A stretch of DNA of 64,000 nucleotides from Gammaproteobacteria bacterium (GCA_022071965.1 JAJVIQ010000009.1:164036-228035), one strand, 5' to 3'; shown: positions 9,056 through 19,614, counted from the first letter of the stretch. Numbers and translations: made by a program. Notes: generated by a model not told the origin, from the sequence alone.

Positions 9056-10102
9056 ATGCCGCCGCTCGCGACCAGGCCTTCAGATGCTCCCGCCGAGGCG
9101 CATGTGCTGGCGCCCGCGCTGTTCGAGCCTGCGTCGTCGGATCGCTCCTATTGCGAGGCGTTCGGGGCGGCGCCGGCGCTCCGGCTGATCCTCATGCGTG
9201 GCAACGAGCAACACCGCACCGGCCCCGAAGGATTCCATGACATCCTTTTCGGCCTGTTCGGCATCGGCGCGGCGGCCGACGCCGACCTTCCCGTCGCGGC
9301 GGTCAGCGCACTTTTCGATCTCCCGAACGCGTCTGTCGACGGCGCGTGGCTGTGCGCCGACCCCGTGCACCTGCGACCCGACATGGGCAGGCTGCTGCTC
9401 TTCGATGCAGCCACGTTCGATCTGGCCATGGAGGAGGCCGTGCGTCTGGTGGCGGAGGTCAACGAGGCGCTCGCCGAGGAGGGGATCCGCCTGCTGGTCG
9501 GGCGCGATCCGGGGCGCTGGTACCTGCGGACGGATGCACCGCCGGCGCTCAGGACCGTGCCCCCCCGGGCCGTTCGCGGCCATCACATCGACCCGTTCCT
9601 CCCGCGCGGCGCCGAGGCGCGCCGCTGGCAGCGACTCGCCAACGACGTGCAGATGGTGCTGCACCGCAGCCCGGTGAATGCCGCCCGCGAGGGCCGCGGC
9701 GAACCGGCGGTGAACGGCGTATGGTTCTGGGGCGCCGGCGTCCTGCCGCGGCCCGCTGCCGCGTGGGCTGCGGTGGTCACCGATGTCCCGCTGGCCGCCG
9801 GCCTGGCCATGGCGGGGGGCCTGCCCTGCCTGGAGGCGCCGCCGCCGCGTCCGCCGGCCACGGGCCGCTGGCTCTACGTGCCGGCCGTCGGCCCCGGGCC
9901 TGCGGCAGGGGAGGCCGACGGTGTGCAGGACCAATCGATGCAGGCACTTGATTCCACTTGTCTTGCGCCCCTGCTGGCGGCGCTGCGGGGCGGCGCGCTG
10001 GCGGCGATCACCGTTCATCTCCCCCGGGCCTCGTACACGTTGCGGCGAGGCAATCTCTGGCGATTCTGGCGGCGATTGCCGAGGCGTGCACCCACTGCGT
10101 GA
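9056..10102 (+). CDS. rpfE: RpfE-type regulatory protein (PGM-like, COG4255 type)
   Basis: A 348-residue protein resembling the RpfE family, often labelled a cofactor-independent phosphoglycerate-mutase-like regulatory protein. The recognisable family stretches are CADPVHLRPDMGRLLLFDA and PAVNGVWFWGAG. Its biochemical role is not established; in Xanthomonas the gene lies in the rpf region with recJ, prfB and the lysyl-tRNA synthetase gene, and a similar neighbourhood (prfB, lysS) is seen here. Start is uncertain: an in-frame ATG at 8987 would add 23 residues. The C-terminal third is rich in Ala and Pro and poorly conserved. No membrane segment or signal peptide is visible. Confidence 0.72.
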   Translation: MPPLATRPSDAPAEAHVLAPALFEPASSDRSYCEAFGAAPALRLILMRGNEQHRTGPEGFHDILFGLFGIGAAADADLPVAAVSALFDLPNASVDGAWLCADPVHLRPDMGRLLLFDAATFDLAMEEAVRLVAEVNEALAEEGIRLLVGRDPGRWYLRTDAPPALRTVPPRAVRGHHIDPFLPRGAEARRWQRLANDVQMVLHRSPVNAAREGRGEPAVNGVWFWGAGVLPRPAAAWAAVVTDVPLAAGLAMAGGLPCLEAPPPRPPATGRWLYVPAVGPGPAAGEADGVQDQSMQALDSTCLAPLLAALRGGALAAITVHLPRASYTLRRGNLWRFWRRLPRRAPTA

Positions 10103-10208
10103 CCACGCACGCGGCCGGCCGGTGTACCTCAAGTCCCCCCCCTCCCGGCCGCTATCCCCGGTGAGCCCTGTCGCGCCAGCCGTGGAGTCTTGCCGGGATG
10201 TGGGGGAC

Positions 10209-11972
10209 ATGAGCGCTACCGATGCCGCCAGATCGATCCGCGTCCTCTTCATCGAAGACGACGACGATGCCGCGCGGCTGGTGCGCGAGCGGCTGGCGGC
10301 CTCGGAGGGCGCGCGTCTCGTCCTGCACCACGTGCACGACCTGAAGGCCGGCCTCATCGCCCTGAACGGCGACGGCTACGATGTCGTGCTCACCGATCTG
10401 AATCTTCCCGACTCACGTGGCGTGCGCACCGTCAAGCGGCTGGTCGCCGTACGCAAGGAGATCCCCGTGGTCGTGTTCAGCGCCGTTGACGAGGAACGGG
10501 CGATACTGGAGCTGCTGCACTCCGGGGCGCAGGAGTATCTCGTCAAGGGCAAGGGCGACGGCCATGGCGTCGCGCGCGCCCTGCGGCAGGCCATCGAGCG
10601 CAAGCGCGCGGAGCTGAACCTTCAGCGCCTGGCGCACTACGACAGTCTCACCGGCCTGGCCAATCGCACGTTGTTCCACAATCGCCTGGAATACGCGCTG
10701 GCGAATGCGACGCGCCGCCAGAGCTGCGTGGCACTGATGGTCCTGGACCTCGATCGCTTCAAGGCGGTCAACGACACCCTCGGTCATCAGGCGGGCGATC
10801 GGCTGCTCAGCCTGGCGGCGGAGCGGCTGTCGCGGTGCGTGCGCGACAGCGACACCATCGCACGCCTGGGCGGAGATGAGTTCACGATCATCCTCGAGAA
10901 TCTCGGCGGGGCGGAGGAGCCCCGGATTGTCGCCCGCAAGATACTCGATGTCATGGCGCAGCCTTTCGCGCTGGAGGGCCAGGACGTGTACGTGACCCCG
11001 AGCATCGGGATCACGCTGTTTCCGCACGACGACGACAACGTCGACGGCCTGCTGAAGAACGCCGACGCGGCCATGTATCAGGTCAAGGCCAACGGCCGCA
11101 ACGGCTACCAGTTCTTCACCGCGGGCATGAACGAGCGCGCCGTCGCGCGCATAAGGATCGAGTCCGGCCTGCGCCAGGCGATCGAGCGCGGCGAGTTCCT
11201 GCTGCACTACCAGCCCAAGGTGAGCCTGCAGTCGGGCCGGCTGCAGGGTATGGAGGCCTTGGTGCGCTGGCAGCGGCCGGATGCGGGCATCGTCAGTCCG
11301 GGGCATTTCATACCCGTCGCCGAGGACTCCGGCCTGATCATCCCGATCGGCGAGTGGGTGCTGCGCAAGGGCCTGGCGCAGATGCGTATCTGGCTGGACA
11401 GCGGCCTGCCGGTCCCGCGCCTGGCGGTGAACATCTGCGCCCGGCAGTTCCGACAGTGCGACGTGGCGTCGATGGTTGCCGACGCGCTGCGGCAGTCCGG
11501 CCTCGACGGCAATTACCTCGAGGTGGAGATCACGGAGAGCGTGCTGATGGAGGATACCGACGCCACGGTGGCCACGCTGCAGCGTCTGAAGGAGCTGGGC
11601 GTGAGCATCGCCATAGACGATTTCGGCACCGGCTACTCCTCGCTCAATTATCTGAAGCGCTTCCCCATCGATACGCTGAAGATCGATCGCTCTTTCGTCA
11701 GCGACATCCCCTACGACCAGGATGATGCGGTCATCACGCGGGCCATCATCGGTCTGGCGCACAACCTGCGGCGCACCGTGATCGCCGAGGGTGTGGAGAC
11801 GCACGAGCAGGTGCGCTTCCTGCGCGAGAATCACTGCGACGAGGCGCAGGGCTATCTCTTCAGCGGGCCGATCAGCACCATGCAGATGACCGGCTACCTC
11901 GAACGCGAGCGCGGCAGGCTCGCCGCGGGGCCGGTGCTGTCCATTGTCGGCGGCGGCCAGGTGGCCGTCTGA
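10209..11972 (+). CDS. Response regulator with GGDEF and EAL domains
   Basis: A 587-residue cytoplasmic c-di-GMP protein. The receiver domain (about 10-130) has the acidic pocket IEDDDD, phospho-acceptor Asp63 and Lys113. The GGDEF domain has an intact GGDEF (221-225) with an RxxD inhibitory site (RDSD) five residues before it. The EAL domain has intact EAL (349-351), EITES, DDFGTGYSSLNYLKRFP, LKID and EGVE. Both synthase and phosphodiesterase activities look possible, with phosphorylation deciding between them. No cognate histidine kinase is adjacent. It lies between rpfE and prfB. Start chosen at MSATDAARSIRVLFIE, which places the receiver at the N-terminus. Confidence 0.92.
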   Translation: MSATDAARSIRVLFIEDDDDAARLVRERLAASEGARLVLHHVHDLKAGLIALNGDGYDVVLTDLNLPDSRGVRTVKRLVAVRKEIPVVVFSAVDEERAILELLHSGAQEYLVKGKGDGHGVARALRQAIERKRAELNLQRLAHYDSLTGLANRTLFHNRLEYALANATRRQSCVALMVLDLDRFKAVNDTLGHQAGDRLLSLAAERLSRCVRDSDTIARLGGDEFTIILENLGGAEEPRIVARKILDVMAQPFALEGQDVYVTPSIGITLFPHDDDNVDGLLKNADAAMYQVKANGRNGYQFFTAGMNERAVARIRIESGLRQAIERGEFLLHYQPKVSLQSGRLQGMEALVRWQRPDAGIVSPGHFIPVAEDSGLIIPIGEWVLRKGLAQMRIWLDSGLPVPRLAVNICARQFRQCDVASMVADALRQSGLDGNYLEVEITESVLMEDTDATVATLQRLKELGVSIAIDDFGTGYSSLNYLKRFPIDTLKIDRSFVSDIPYDQDDAVITRAIIGLAHNLRRTVIAEGVETHEQVRFLRENHCDEAQGYLFSGPISTMQMTGYLERERGRLAAGPVLSIVGGGQVAV

Positions 11973-12210
11973 GGGGCCGCGTCCCCCGAGGTGCGAGGCG
12001 GGGCAACGCGCCGCTCGCGCACCGGGTTGGCGGGCCGACGGCACCCGCATCGCTCCACAGCCGATTCTCCGTGTAGTACCATCTCGGATCGCACGGTCCT
12101 GCTGCGCCGGTCGAGGGGGCGGCGGTCCGAATGCCAGCCAGGAACACACATGCGGGGCGCCGGCCCGTGTCGGGCACGGCGCCCCTGTTCGTTATAGAGC
12201 ATTGCCAACG

Positions 12211-13309
12211 ATGATTGAACTCAACCCGGTTCTGAACCAGGTTCGCGAGATGCACGCCCGCCTCGACGAGCTCAGGGGGTATCTTTGACTACGAAAACAG
12301 GCGCGAGAGGCTGATCGAGGTCGGACGCGAACTGGAAAACCCAGCGGTGTGGAACAGGCCGGAGGAGGCGCAGGCGCTGGGACGCGAGCGTGCCGCGCTG
12401 GAGAGGGTGGTGGGTTCGGTCGACGTCATCGTGCGCGGCCTGGACGAGGCGAAGGAACTCGCGGAGCTTGCGGCCGCCGAAGAGGACACCGCGGCCTTCG
12501 ACACCGTCTGCAGGGATCTGCAGGGGCTGGAATCACGCCTGAAGGGGCTGGAGTTCAGCCGCATGTTCGCCGGCGAGATGGACGCCCACAGCGCGTTCCT
12601 CGACATCAATGCGGGCTCGGGCGGGACGGAGGCGCAGGACTGGGCGGAGATGCTGCTGCGCATGTATCTCAAGTGGGCGGACCGGCGCGGATTCAGGACC
12701 GAGCTGCTGGAGGCCTCGGCGGGCGAAGTGGCCGGCATCAAGAGCGCGACGGTGAGGGTCGAGGGAGACTATGCCTACGGCTGGCTGCGCACGGAGACCG
12801 GCGTACACCGGCTGGTGCGCAAGTCGCCCTTCGACTCCGGCAATCGGCGACACACGTCCTTCGCCGCCGTGTGGGTGTCGCCGGAGATCGACGACGACAT
12901 CGATATCGAGGTCAATCCGGCGGATCTGAAGGTGGATACCTATCGCTCGAGCGGCGCCGGCGGCCAGCACGTGAACAAGACCGACTCCGCCATCCGCATC
13001 ACGCACGTGCCGACGGGGATCGTGGTCGCCTGCCAGAACGAGCGATCGCAGCACAAGAACCGCGCGCAGGCCATGAAGATGCTGAAGGCCAAGCTCTACG
13101 AGCTGGAGGTGCAGAAGCGAAACGCCGCGAAGCAGGCGGTGGAGGACAGCAAGACGGACATCGGATGGGGGCATCAGATCCGCTCCTACGTGCTCGACCA
13201 GTCGCGCATCAAGGATCTGCGCACCGAGATCGAGGTCGGCAACACCCAGGCGGTGCTCGACGGGGACATCGACCGGTTTCTCGAGGCCAGTCTGAAGAGC
13301 GGCCTGTAG
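12211..13309 (+). CDS. prfB: Peptide chain release factor 2 (programmed +1 frameshift)
   Basis: RF2 terminates translation at UGA and UAA. The gene is in two frames: codons 1-25 from the ATG at 12211 end at an in-frame UGA (12286-12288), and the remaining 340 codons are in the +1 frame from 12287 to 13309. Joined, this gives 365 residues, the same as E. coli RF2. The anticodon-mimic SPF (in [15 protein letters not shown]) and the catalytic GGQ at about 250-252 ([13 protein letters not shown]) are intact. The internal frameshift is normal autoregulation, not a mutation. lysS follows after 10 nt, as in many proteobacteria. Confidence 0.97.
12274..12289 (+). promoter_or_regulatory. Programmed +1 frameshift signal of prfB
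   Basis: The 16 bases read AGGGGGTATCTTTGAC, identical to the classical RF2 site. The Shine-Dalgarno-like AGGGGG stimulates slippage at CUU-UGA-C. When RF2 is scarce the ribosome pauses at UGA and shifts +1 to continue, so RF2 controls its own synthesis. The stop occupies 12286-12288, and the downstream frame encodes the rest of the protein. Confidence 0.97.
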
Positions 13310-13319
13310 GACGCGAACC

Positions 13320-14837
13320 ATGAGCAGGCGCGACGACGGAAGCCTTACTCCCCCGGAGCAGGACGAGGAGCGGCTGGTCGCGGAGCGGCGCGCCAAGCTG
13401 GCGGCAATGCGGGAGCTCGGAAATGCGTTTCCGAACGACTTTCGCCGCAACGTCGTCACCGGCGAGCTGCATGCCGAGTACGGCGGGAAGGACGCCGCCA
13501 CGCTGCAGGCCTCTCCCGTGCGGGTGCGGATCGCCGGGCGCATGATGACCCGCCGCATCATGGGCAAGGCAAGCTTCTGTCACGTGCAGGACATGTCCGG
13601 GAGGATGCAGTTGTACGTCACCCGCGACGCGGTGGGCGAGGCGGGCTACGGCGCCTTCAAGCAGTGGGACATCGGCGACATCATCGGCGCCGAGGGCCTG
13701 TTGTTCCGGACCAGGACCGGCGAACTGTCCGTGCAGGTCGAGGAGATCCGGCTGCTGACCAAGGCCCTGCGACCGCTGCCCGACAAGTGGCACGGACTGG
13801 CCGACACCGAGACGCGATACCGGCAGCGCTACCTCGATCTCATCATGAACGAGGTCACGCGCAAGACCTTCAAGGTGCGTTCCGACACGGTGAATTACCT
13901 CCGCCAGTTCCTGACCGCGCGCGGGTTCCTGGAGGTGGAGACGCCCATGATGCAGGCGATCCCGGGCGGGGCGACGGCGCGGCCGTTCATCACGCGGCAC
14001 AACGCGCTCGACATGGAGATGTACATGCGCATCGCGCCGGAGCTGTACCTGAAGCGCCTGGTGGTCGGCGGTTTCGAGAAGGTGTTCGAGATCAATCGGA
14101 ATTTTCGCAACGAGGGGCTTTCCACCCGCCACAACCCCGAGTTCACCATGCTGGAATTCTACGAGGCCTACGCCGACTATCACGATCTCATGAACCTGAC
14201 CGAGGAAATGCTCAGGGGATTGACGCAGCACGTGCTCGGCACGACCGCGGTCAGCTACCAGGGCGAGATCTACGACTTCGGCAAACCGTTCGCGCGCTAC
14301 ACGATGAAGGAGTCGGTGCTGCGCTTCAATCCAGGGCTGGCGTCCGGCGCGCTCGATACCGCGGAGAGGGCGCGCGAGGTGGCGCGCGGGCTCGGAATTC
14401 CGCTGAGGCCGAGCTACGGACTCGGCAAGATGCAGACCGAGATCTTCGAGAAGACCGTGGAGTCGCGGCTGAAGGACCCGACGTTCATCACGGCCTATCC
14501 GGCCGAGGTCTCACCGTTGGCCCGCCGCAACGACACCGATCCCTTCCTCACCGACAGGTTCGAGCTATTCGTCGGCGGGCGCGAGATCGCCAACGGCTTC
14601 TCGGAGCTGAACGACGCCGAGGATCAGGCCGAGCGATTCCGTATGCAGGTGGCCGAGAAGGACGCCGGCGACGAGGAGGCCATGCACTACGACGAGGACT
14701 ACGTACGCGCGCTGGAGCACGGCATGCCGCCGACCGCCGGGGAGGGTGTGGGCATCGATCGCCTCGTCATGCTGCTCACCGACGCGCCCAGCATCCGCGA
14801 CGTGATACTGTTTCCGCACATGCGGCCACGGGGCTGA
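13320..14837 (+). CDS. lysS: Lysyl-tRNA synthetase, class II
   Basis: LysRS, 505 residues, charges tRNA-Lys. The N-terminal OB-fold anticodon-binding domain spans about 60-170 ([20 protein letters not shown]). The class II core follows, with motif 1 near [20 protein letters not shown], motif 2 in [20 protein letters not shown] and motif 3 in [15 protein letters not shown]. It starts 10 nt after prfB and is probably co-transcribed with it. Length and domain order are normal. Downstream the next gene is convergent, about 240 bp away. Confidence 0.97.
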   Translation: MSRRDDGSLTPPEQDEERLVAERRAKLAAMRELGNAFPNDFRRNVVTGELHAEYGGKDAATLQASPVRVRIAGRMMTRRIMGKASFCHVQDMSGRMQLYVTRDAVGEAGYGAFKQWDIGDIIGAEGLLFRTRTGELSVQVEEIRLLTKALRPLPDKWHGLADTETRYRQRYLDLIMNEVTRKTFKVRSDTVNYLRQFLTARGFLEVETPMMQAIPGGATARPFITRHNALDMEMYMRIAPELYLKRLVVGGFEKVFEINRNFRNEGLSTRHNPEFTMLEFYEAYADYHDLMNLTEEMLRGLTQHVLGTTAVSYQGEIYDFGKPFARYTMKESVLRFNPGLASGALDTAERAREVARGLGIPLRPSYGLGKMQTEIFEKTVESRLKDPTFITAYPAEVSPLARRNDTDPFLTDRFELFVGGREIANGFSELNDAEDQAERFRMQVAEKDAGDEEAMHYDEDYVRALEHGMPPTAGEGVGIDRLVMLLTDAPSIRDVILFPHMRPRG

Positions 14838-15080
14838 CGCGCGGCGGGCGGGCCGGTCCCGCCACCGGAAGCGCGCATCCAGCGCGCTGCCCATCGGCCA
14901 GGGCCGCGGTCTGCGCGCTGGACCGCCAAACCGACGGACAGGAGCGACTGCAAGGGTTCATCGGGCCATGCCCGCTCCCTTCGCCGCCGGCGCCCGATGG
15001 CCGCCTCACGTTGCCGGCGGCCACCTGCGGCGTCGTCATCTTCGCGCCGATCCTGCAGGTGCCGTGTCTCGCCGGCTTGC

Positions 15081-17471
15081 TCAGGCGACCTGCGTCTTCG
15101 TCGCAGTGACGGTCGACGTACGCTGCAACTCGAGCGGTGCCGCGGGACCCAGGACGCTGGCCTGCGCGTAATCGATACCCATGCCGCGCAATGCCTCCAC
15201 GACCGCGGTGGTCTCGACGTGACCGGCAATTGTCCGCGCCCCCATGCCTCGGGCTATCCGGTGCAGCGAGAGCACGAGCTCGCGATCGAGGGGCCGATCG
15301 ATGAGATCGCGGGTGAACTCCGCGGGCAACCGGAGAAAATCGACGTCGACCTTGCGCAATTGCGACAGGGAGCCCTCGCCGGAGCCGCAGTCCATGAGCG
15401 CCACCCGGCACCCGCGGGCACGAAGCTGCGCGGTGAGCTGCCGCAGTCGCGCGGGGTGCGAGGAGAACGCGCTCTCGTGGATCTGCACACACAGTTTCGC
15501 TGCCGGGATCCGGGGATCGGCCAGCAGCTGTGTCAGTTCCCGCTCGAAGCGATCGTCGATCACCGACTGCGACGACAGGGACATGCAGATCGTGTCCATG
15601 GCCGAGAGCACCGGATGCCGGGCCCGCAGCGCCTGCGTCACCGTGCTCAACACCCAGAAGTCGATGGCCGGCGTCAGGTGATAGCGCTTGGCCGTGGGCA
15701 GGAAATCGGCGGTGATGTGCAGCGCGTTGTCGTTGTCGCGCATGCACAGTGAGATCTCGCACGCGCCTCCGGCGCCTTCGCCGCCCAGCGCCAGCAGCGG
15801 CTGCCAGTAGAGTTCGAAACGGTTCTCTTCCAGAGCGGAGTGGATGCTCTGCAGCCAGCGAGTCTCTCCCTGCCAGCGCGACAGCAGATCCTCGTTGCTG
15901 CGGAAGACGCTGACGCGATTGCGGCCCTCGCTCTTGGCGTTGTAGCAGGCGAGATCCGCCACCGCCAGGATGTCGGACAGGCTGCCACTGCCGCGGGTGA
16001 TGCCCACCACCCCGATGCTGGCGCCGAGCGTGGGGGTGTGCTCCTTCCAGGTGGCGCAGTAATCGGAAACGGTGCGGCGCAGATTCTCCGCGATGCGCTC
16101 CGCCATCTCGATGGGACAGCCGTGCAGCAGGACGGCGAATTCGTCCCCGCCCAGGCGCGCGACCGTGTCGGCGCCGCGGACGCGTCCGCGCAAGGCCTCC
16201 GCAAGCCCTCGCAGGAAGTCGTCGCCCGCGAGGTGGCCGCAGGAGTCGTTGAGGGACTTGAAGTGGTCCAGATCGATGAAGCAGAGCGCGTGCTGGGCGC
16301 CATCGCTCTCGGCCGAGGCATGCAGCACGGCCAGCCGCGCCTCGAACTCCCGGCGATTGATGAGACCGGTGAGCGGATCGTGACTGGCGGCCCAGCTCAG
16401 CTTGTCGTGCATGTCGCGAGTCTCGCTCACATCGCGCATGGAGACGACGATCCCGACGGGACGCCCGTCCGCCCGCAGCGGCGTGCAGTTGTAGTCCACG
16501 CTGCATTCGGATGCATCGCGCCGTACCAGCATTGTCGCGGTATCGCAGACGATCGTATGGGCCGTGCGCATGGCGCGCTCGACCGGATGGACATGCTCCA
16601 GGCCATCCCCCACCGGCCGCAGGACGAGCACTTCGGCAGCGGCCTTGCCCAGCGCCTCCCGCGCGGCCCAGCCCGTCATTGCCTCGGCGGCAGGGTTGAC
16701 CGAGGTGATGCGACCGTCCGCGCCGGTGGTCACGATGGCGTCCGGCAGCGCTGCCACGGCGAGCCGCGCGAGATCGGTGGCCGAGACGCCGCCGCGGACC
16801 GCCGCCGCGGGCGCCGCATCGGCCTCGAGCGGGACGCCCGGTGGGCCCGGCTCGGACGGTCCCGGCCACGCCGTCGCCGCCCAGCTGAGGAACGCCACCC
16901 AGGAAGTGCAGACGGCCGCGGCAAAGGTCGCCGCATCGGGCGTGATCATCGCGACGACGGCGCCGGGGACGGCGAGCAGCAGCGCGTTCAGGCGCGGAGC
17001 GAGGACCGAGGTGCCCAGCAGGGGCGTGGTGAGCGCGGCGAGCAAGGCGAGTGCGAGCACCATCACGGGGCGTGCGGCCGCATCGAGGAGCGGCGCGGCC
17101 ATCAGCGTGCCGGCAATCCAGGCGAACCCGAACACCATGACAACGACGATCATCAGCGCCGACAGGTGGGTCGCATCGCTCGTCACGCGGGCGCGCGACA
17201 TGCCGCGCATCAGGAACAGGGAGGAGGCGAGCAGCATGAACATCAGCCACGGGATGAGGATGTACTCCGGCAATTGCCGCCAGAGCAGGGCGCCACCGAG
17301 CGCGGCGGCGGCGGCGTGCACGACGGACCAGAGCACCAGCCGGCGCTTGTGCGTGTTCGCAGGCAGCATGCGGGCGAGCAGGCCGGACCCGGGGTCCTCG
17401 CTGGCGGCACGCGCAGGGAAAAGACGGGCGTCTTCCGCGGCAGGCGGCCGCCCGGTCATGGCATCGAACAT
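15081..17471 (-). CDS. Membrane PAS-GGDEF protein with degenerate EAL domain
   Basis: A 796-residue sensor. About residues 40-185 hold several hydrophobic segments (for example EYILIPWLMFMLLASSLFL), then a PAS domain (about 230-350: PDAIVTTGADGRITSVNPAA), a GGDEF domain with intact GGDEF and RxxD site (RGAD), and an EAL-like domain. The EAL part is degenerate: EAL reads EIS, the metal Asn in VNLS reads MSLS, DDFG reads MDCG and LKID reads LRLP. It is therefore probably a diguanylate cyclase with a non-catalytic EAL fold that may bind c-di-GMP or a partner. The start at MFDAMTG follows a GAGAGGTGG ribosome site. Its order relative to the gene at 17715 suggests duplication. Confidence 0.88.
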   Translation of the reverse strand: MFDAMTGRPPAAEDARLFPARAASEDPGSGLLARMLPANTHKRRLVLWSVVHAAAAALGGALLWRQLPEYILIPWLMFMLLASSLFLMRGMSRARVTSDATHLSALMIVVVMVFGFAWIAGTLMAAPLLDAAARPVMVLALALLAALTTPLLGTSVLAPRLNALLLAVPGAVVAMITPDAATFAAAVCTSWVAFLSWAATAWPGPSEPGPPGVPLEADAAPAAAVRGGVSATDLARLAVAALPDAIVTTGADGRITSVNPAAEAMTGWAAREALGKAAAEVLVLRPVGDGLEHVHPVERAMRTAHTIVCDTATMLVRRDASECSVDYNCTPLRADGRPVGIVVSMRDVSETRDMHDKLSWAASHDPLTGLINRREFEARLAVLHASAESDGAQHALCFIDLDHFKSLNDSCGHLAGDDFLRGLAEALRGRVRGADTVARLGGDEFAVLLHGCPIEMAERIAENLRRTVSDYCATWKEHTPTLGASIGVVGITRGSGSLSDILAVADLACYNAKSEGRNRVSVFRSNEDLLSRWQGETRWLQSIHSALEENRFELYWQPLLALGGEGAGGACEISLCMRDNDNALHITADFLPTAKRYHLTPAIDFWVLSTVTQALRARHPVLSAMDTICMSLSSQSVIDDRFERELTQLLADPRIPAAKLCVQIHESAFSSHPARLRQLTAQLRARGCRVALMDCGSGEGSLSQLRKVDVDFLRLPAEFTRDLIDRPLDRELVLSLHRIARGMGARTIAGHVETTAVVEALRGMGIDYAQASVLGPAAPLELQRTSTVTATKTQVA

Positions 17472-17714
17472 ACTGACCACCTCTCTCGTTGAGCCTGCGG
17501 CTTCCAGCCCGGCGGGACCGCTGCCGTGGTGGTGGCCTTTATCATCCCCCGGCGCGGCATGAGGCGCGTGGCGTCGTGCACCTTCGCGCATGCCCCCGCT
17601 ACCGGGCTGCTACCTCATCGAAAATTCTAGAGCCGCCTCGACGGCACTGCGCGGCAATCGCGCACAGTAGCGCTGCGGGCTGCGCGACCAGCGCGAGGAG
17701 ATCTGTGTGGTGCA

Positions 17715-19514
17715 TCACGAGACCTGGGTAACAGGCGTTGCCTGCGAGGGGGGCTGCAGCTTGACCGGTCTGGGTTCGGCAAATACGTGACCCTGCACGT
17801 AGTCCACGCCGATCCTCCTGAGCTCGAGCATGGTGGCGACGTCGGCCACGCATTCCCCGATGGTGCGTATGCCGACGCGATTCGCGATGCGGGCCAGGGC
17901 CACCGTTATCTCGCGGTCGACGGGGTTGGCCGCCATCCTGCGAACGATGGTTTCGCTGATCTTCAGGTAGTCCATCGGGATCTTCCGCAGCATCGAGAAC
18001 GACCCGATCAGGGCGCCGCAGTCGTCAATGGCGATCTGGCAGCCGGCGTCCTTGACCTTGGTGGCGAAATGCTGCGCCCGTTCGGGATGCTCGATCACGA
18101 CCACCTCGGCGACCTCGAAGCACAGCCGCTCGGCCGGCAGCGCGTACTCCTTGATGAGTTCCAGCAGCGTGTCTAGGAATCTATCGTCGAGCAGCGACTG
18201 TCCCGAGACGTTCATGCTGGTCCAGTCATTGCCGCGGAACGTATTGCCCTTGCGGCTGATTGCGCGTATGACCTTCCTCGCCAGCCATCGATCGATATCC
18301 GGCAGCACGTGGTAGCGCAGCGCCGAGGGCATGAAATGTGCGGGCGTGAACACGCGGCCATTGTCGTCCTGCAACCGGAGCAGCAGCTCGCTGCCGTGCG
18401 GTAGACGCGTGTCGGCGGCAGGGACGATCGGCTGGCTGTAGAGCAGGAACCTGTTCTTGAGGATCGCATGCTGCATGCATCGCAGCCAGTGGATCTCCCC
18501 CAGCCGGTCGGACAGCATGGTATCGGTGACGTGATAGGTGTGAACCCGGTTTCCGCCTTCGTTCTTCGCCGCGTAGCAGGCGACGTCGGCGGAGGCGAGC
18601 AGCTCGGTGAGATCGGTGGTCTGCCGGTTGATCTCGACCACGCCCATGCTCGCCGTGGATTCCAGGAGCTGGCCGTGCCAGTCGAGCCGATAATCGGCCA
18701 CGCAGGCGGCGATGCCTTCGGCGATCGCGCGGGCCTTCTGGATGGGGCAGCTGTACAGCAGCACGGCGAACTCGTCGCCCCCGAGCCGTGCGATGGTATC
18801 CGCGCCGCGTATCTTCGCGCGCAGCGCGGCGGTAAGGCCCTTCAGATACTCGTCGCCGGCCGCATGTCCGAATCCGTCGTTGATGCGTTTGAAGTGATCG
18901 AGATCTATGTAGCACAAGGCGTGGCTGTGTCCGGTCATGGAGGCGTGATCGAGCAGCTTGCGCAGCCGATGCTCCAGTTCCTGCCTGTTGATGAGCCCGG
19001 TCAGGGCATCGTGCTTCGCGGCCCAGCTCATGCTCATCGCGACCGCGTGCCTGTCGGTGACGTCGCGGAAGCTCAGGACCAGCCCACCGACCCCGCCGCA
19101 GCCGTCATCGGCCGGCGTGCAGGCATATTCGATGCTGCAGGTATTGCCGCCGTCGCGCACCAGTGCAACGGCGGTCTCGCCCAGGACCGGCCGACGGGTC
19201 TTCATGCACGCGGCGATCGGGTCATCGGGATCGGCATTGCCGTCGAGGGCGGCGATGCGGAATACTGACGTGGCAGGCCTGCCGATCGCGTCCTCCACGC
19301 CGATGCCGGTCAGCACCTCGGCGGATGGATTCATGTATTCGATGTTGCCCTGCGCGTCGGTGGCGATCACCGCCTCCGCGAGGGCCTGCAGCGTGCGGAG
19401 CATGCGTGCACCGGCCACGGCCTCGGCACTGGGCGCGCCGGGCATGGCAATCACCGGCGCCCGGGCTGACGGCGCGGGTATCGGCGGACTGGAGGGTTGC
19501 TCGTATGTACTCAT
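17715..19514 (-). CDS. Cytoplasmic PAS-GGDEF-EAL protein
   Basis: A 599-residue paralogue of its downstream neighbour but without membrane segments. A PAS domain (LAEAVIATDAQGNIEYMNPS) is followed by GGDEF (ARLGGDEFAVLLYSCP, with RGAD inhibitory site) and an EAL-like domain. In the latter EAL reads ELL, DDFG reads DDCG, LKID reads LKIS and EGVE reads ECVA, while MNVS, the DD pair and YVQGHVF remain. It is more complete than in the neighbour but probably impaired. The start at MSTYEQPS follows a GGAGG ribosome site. A perfect CRP-type site lies about 100 bp upstream. A 243-bp gap separates it from the downstream gene, which may have its own promoter. Confidence 0.87.
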   Translation of the reverse strand: MSTYEQPSSPPIPAPSARAPVIAMPGAPSAEAVAGARMLRTLQALAEAVIATDAQGNIEYMNPSAEVLTGIGVEDAIGRPATSVFRIAALDGNADPDDPIAACMKTRRPVLGETAVALVRDGGNTCSIEYACTPADDGCGGVGGLVLSFRDVTDRHAVAMSMSWAAKHDALTGLINRQELEHRLRKLLDHASMTGHSHALCYIDLDHFKRINDGFGHAAGDEYLKGLTAALRAKIRGADTIARLGGDEFAVLLYSCPIQKARAIAEGIAACVADYRLDWHGQLLESTASMGVVEINRQTTDLTELLASADVACYAAKNEGGNRVHTYHVTDTMLSDRLGEIHWLRCMQHAILKNRFLLYSQPIVPAADTRLPHGSELLLRLQDDNGRVFTPAHFMPSALRYHVLPDIDRWLARKVIRAISRKGNTFRGNDWTSMNVSGQSLLDDRFLDTLLELIKEYALPAERLCFEVAEVVVIEHPERAQHFATKVKDAGCQIAIDDCGALIGSFSMLRKIPMDYLKISETIVRRMAANPVDREITVALARIANRVGIRTIGECVADVATMLELRRIGVDYVQGHVFAEPRPVKLQPPSQATPVTQVS

Positions 19515-19614
19515 GGTCGGGCCTCCACGGCAGGGCCGGCGGCGGGCCGTTCCAGGAAGTGGCCCCGGCCGGAGTCGCCGCTGTGCAGCGAAGAAGAAGC
19601 AAGTTCGCTGCCAG

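Noticed and set aside
12211..12288. prfB as a pseudogene with a premature stop
   Set aside because: The stop is the programmed frameshift site and the joined product has the expected 365 residues.
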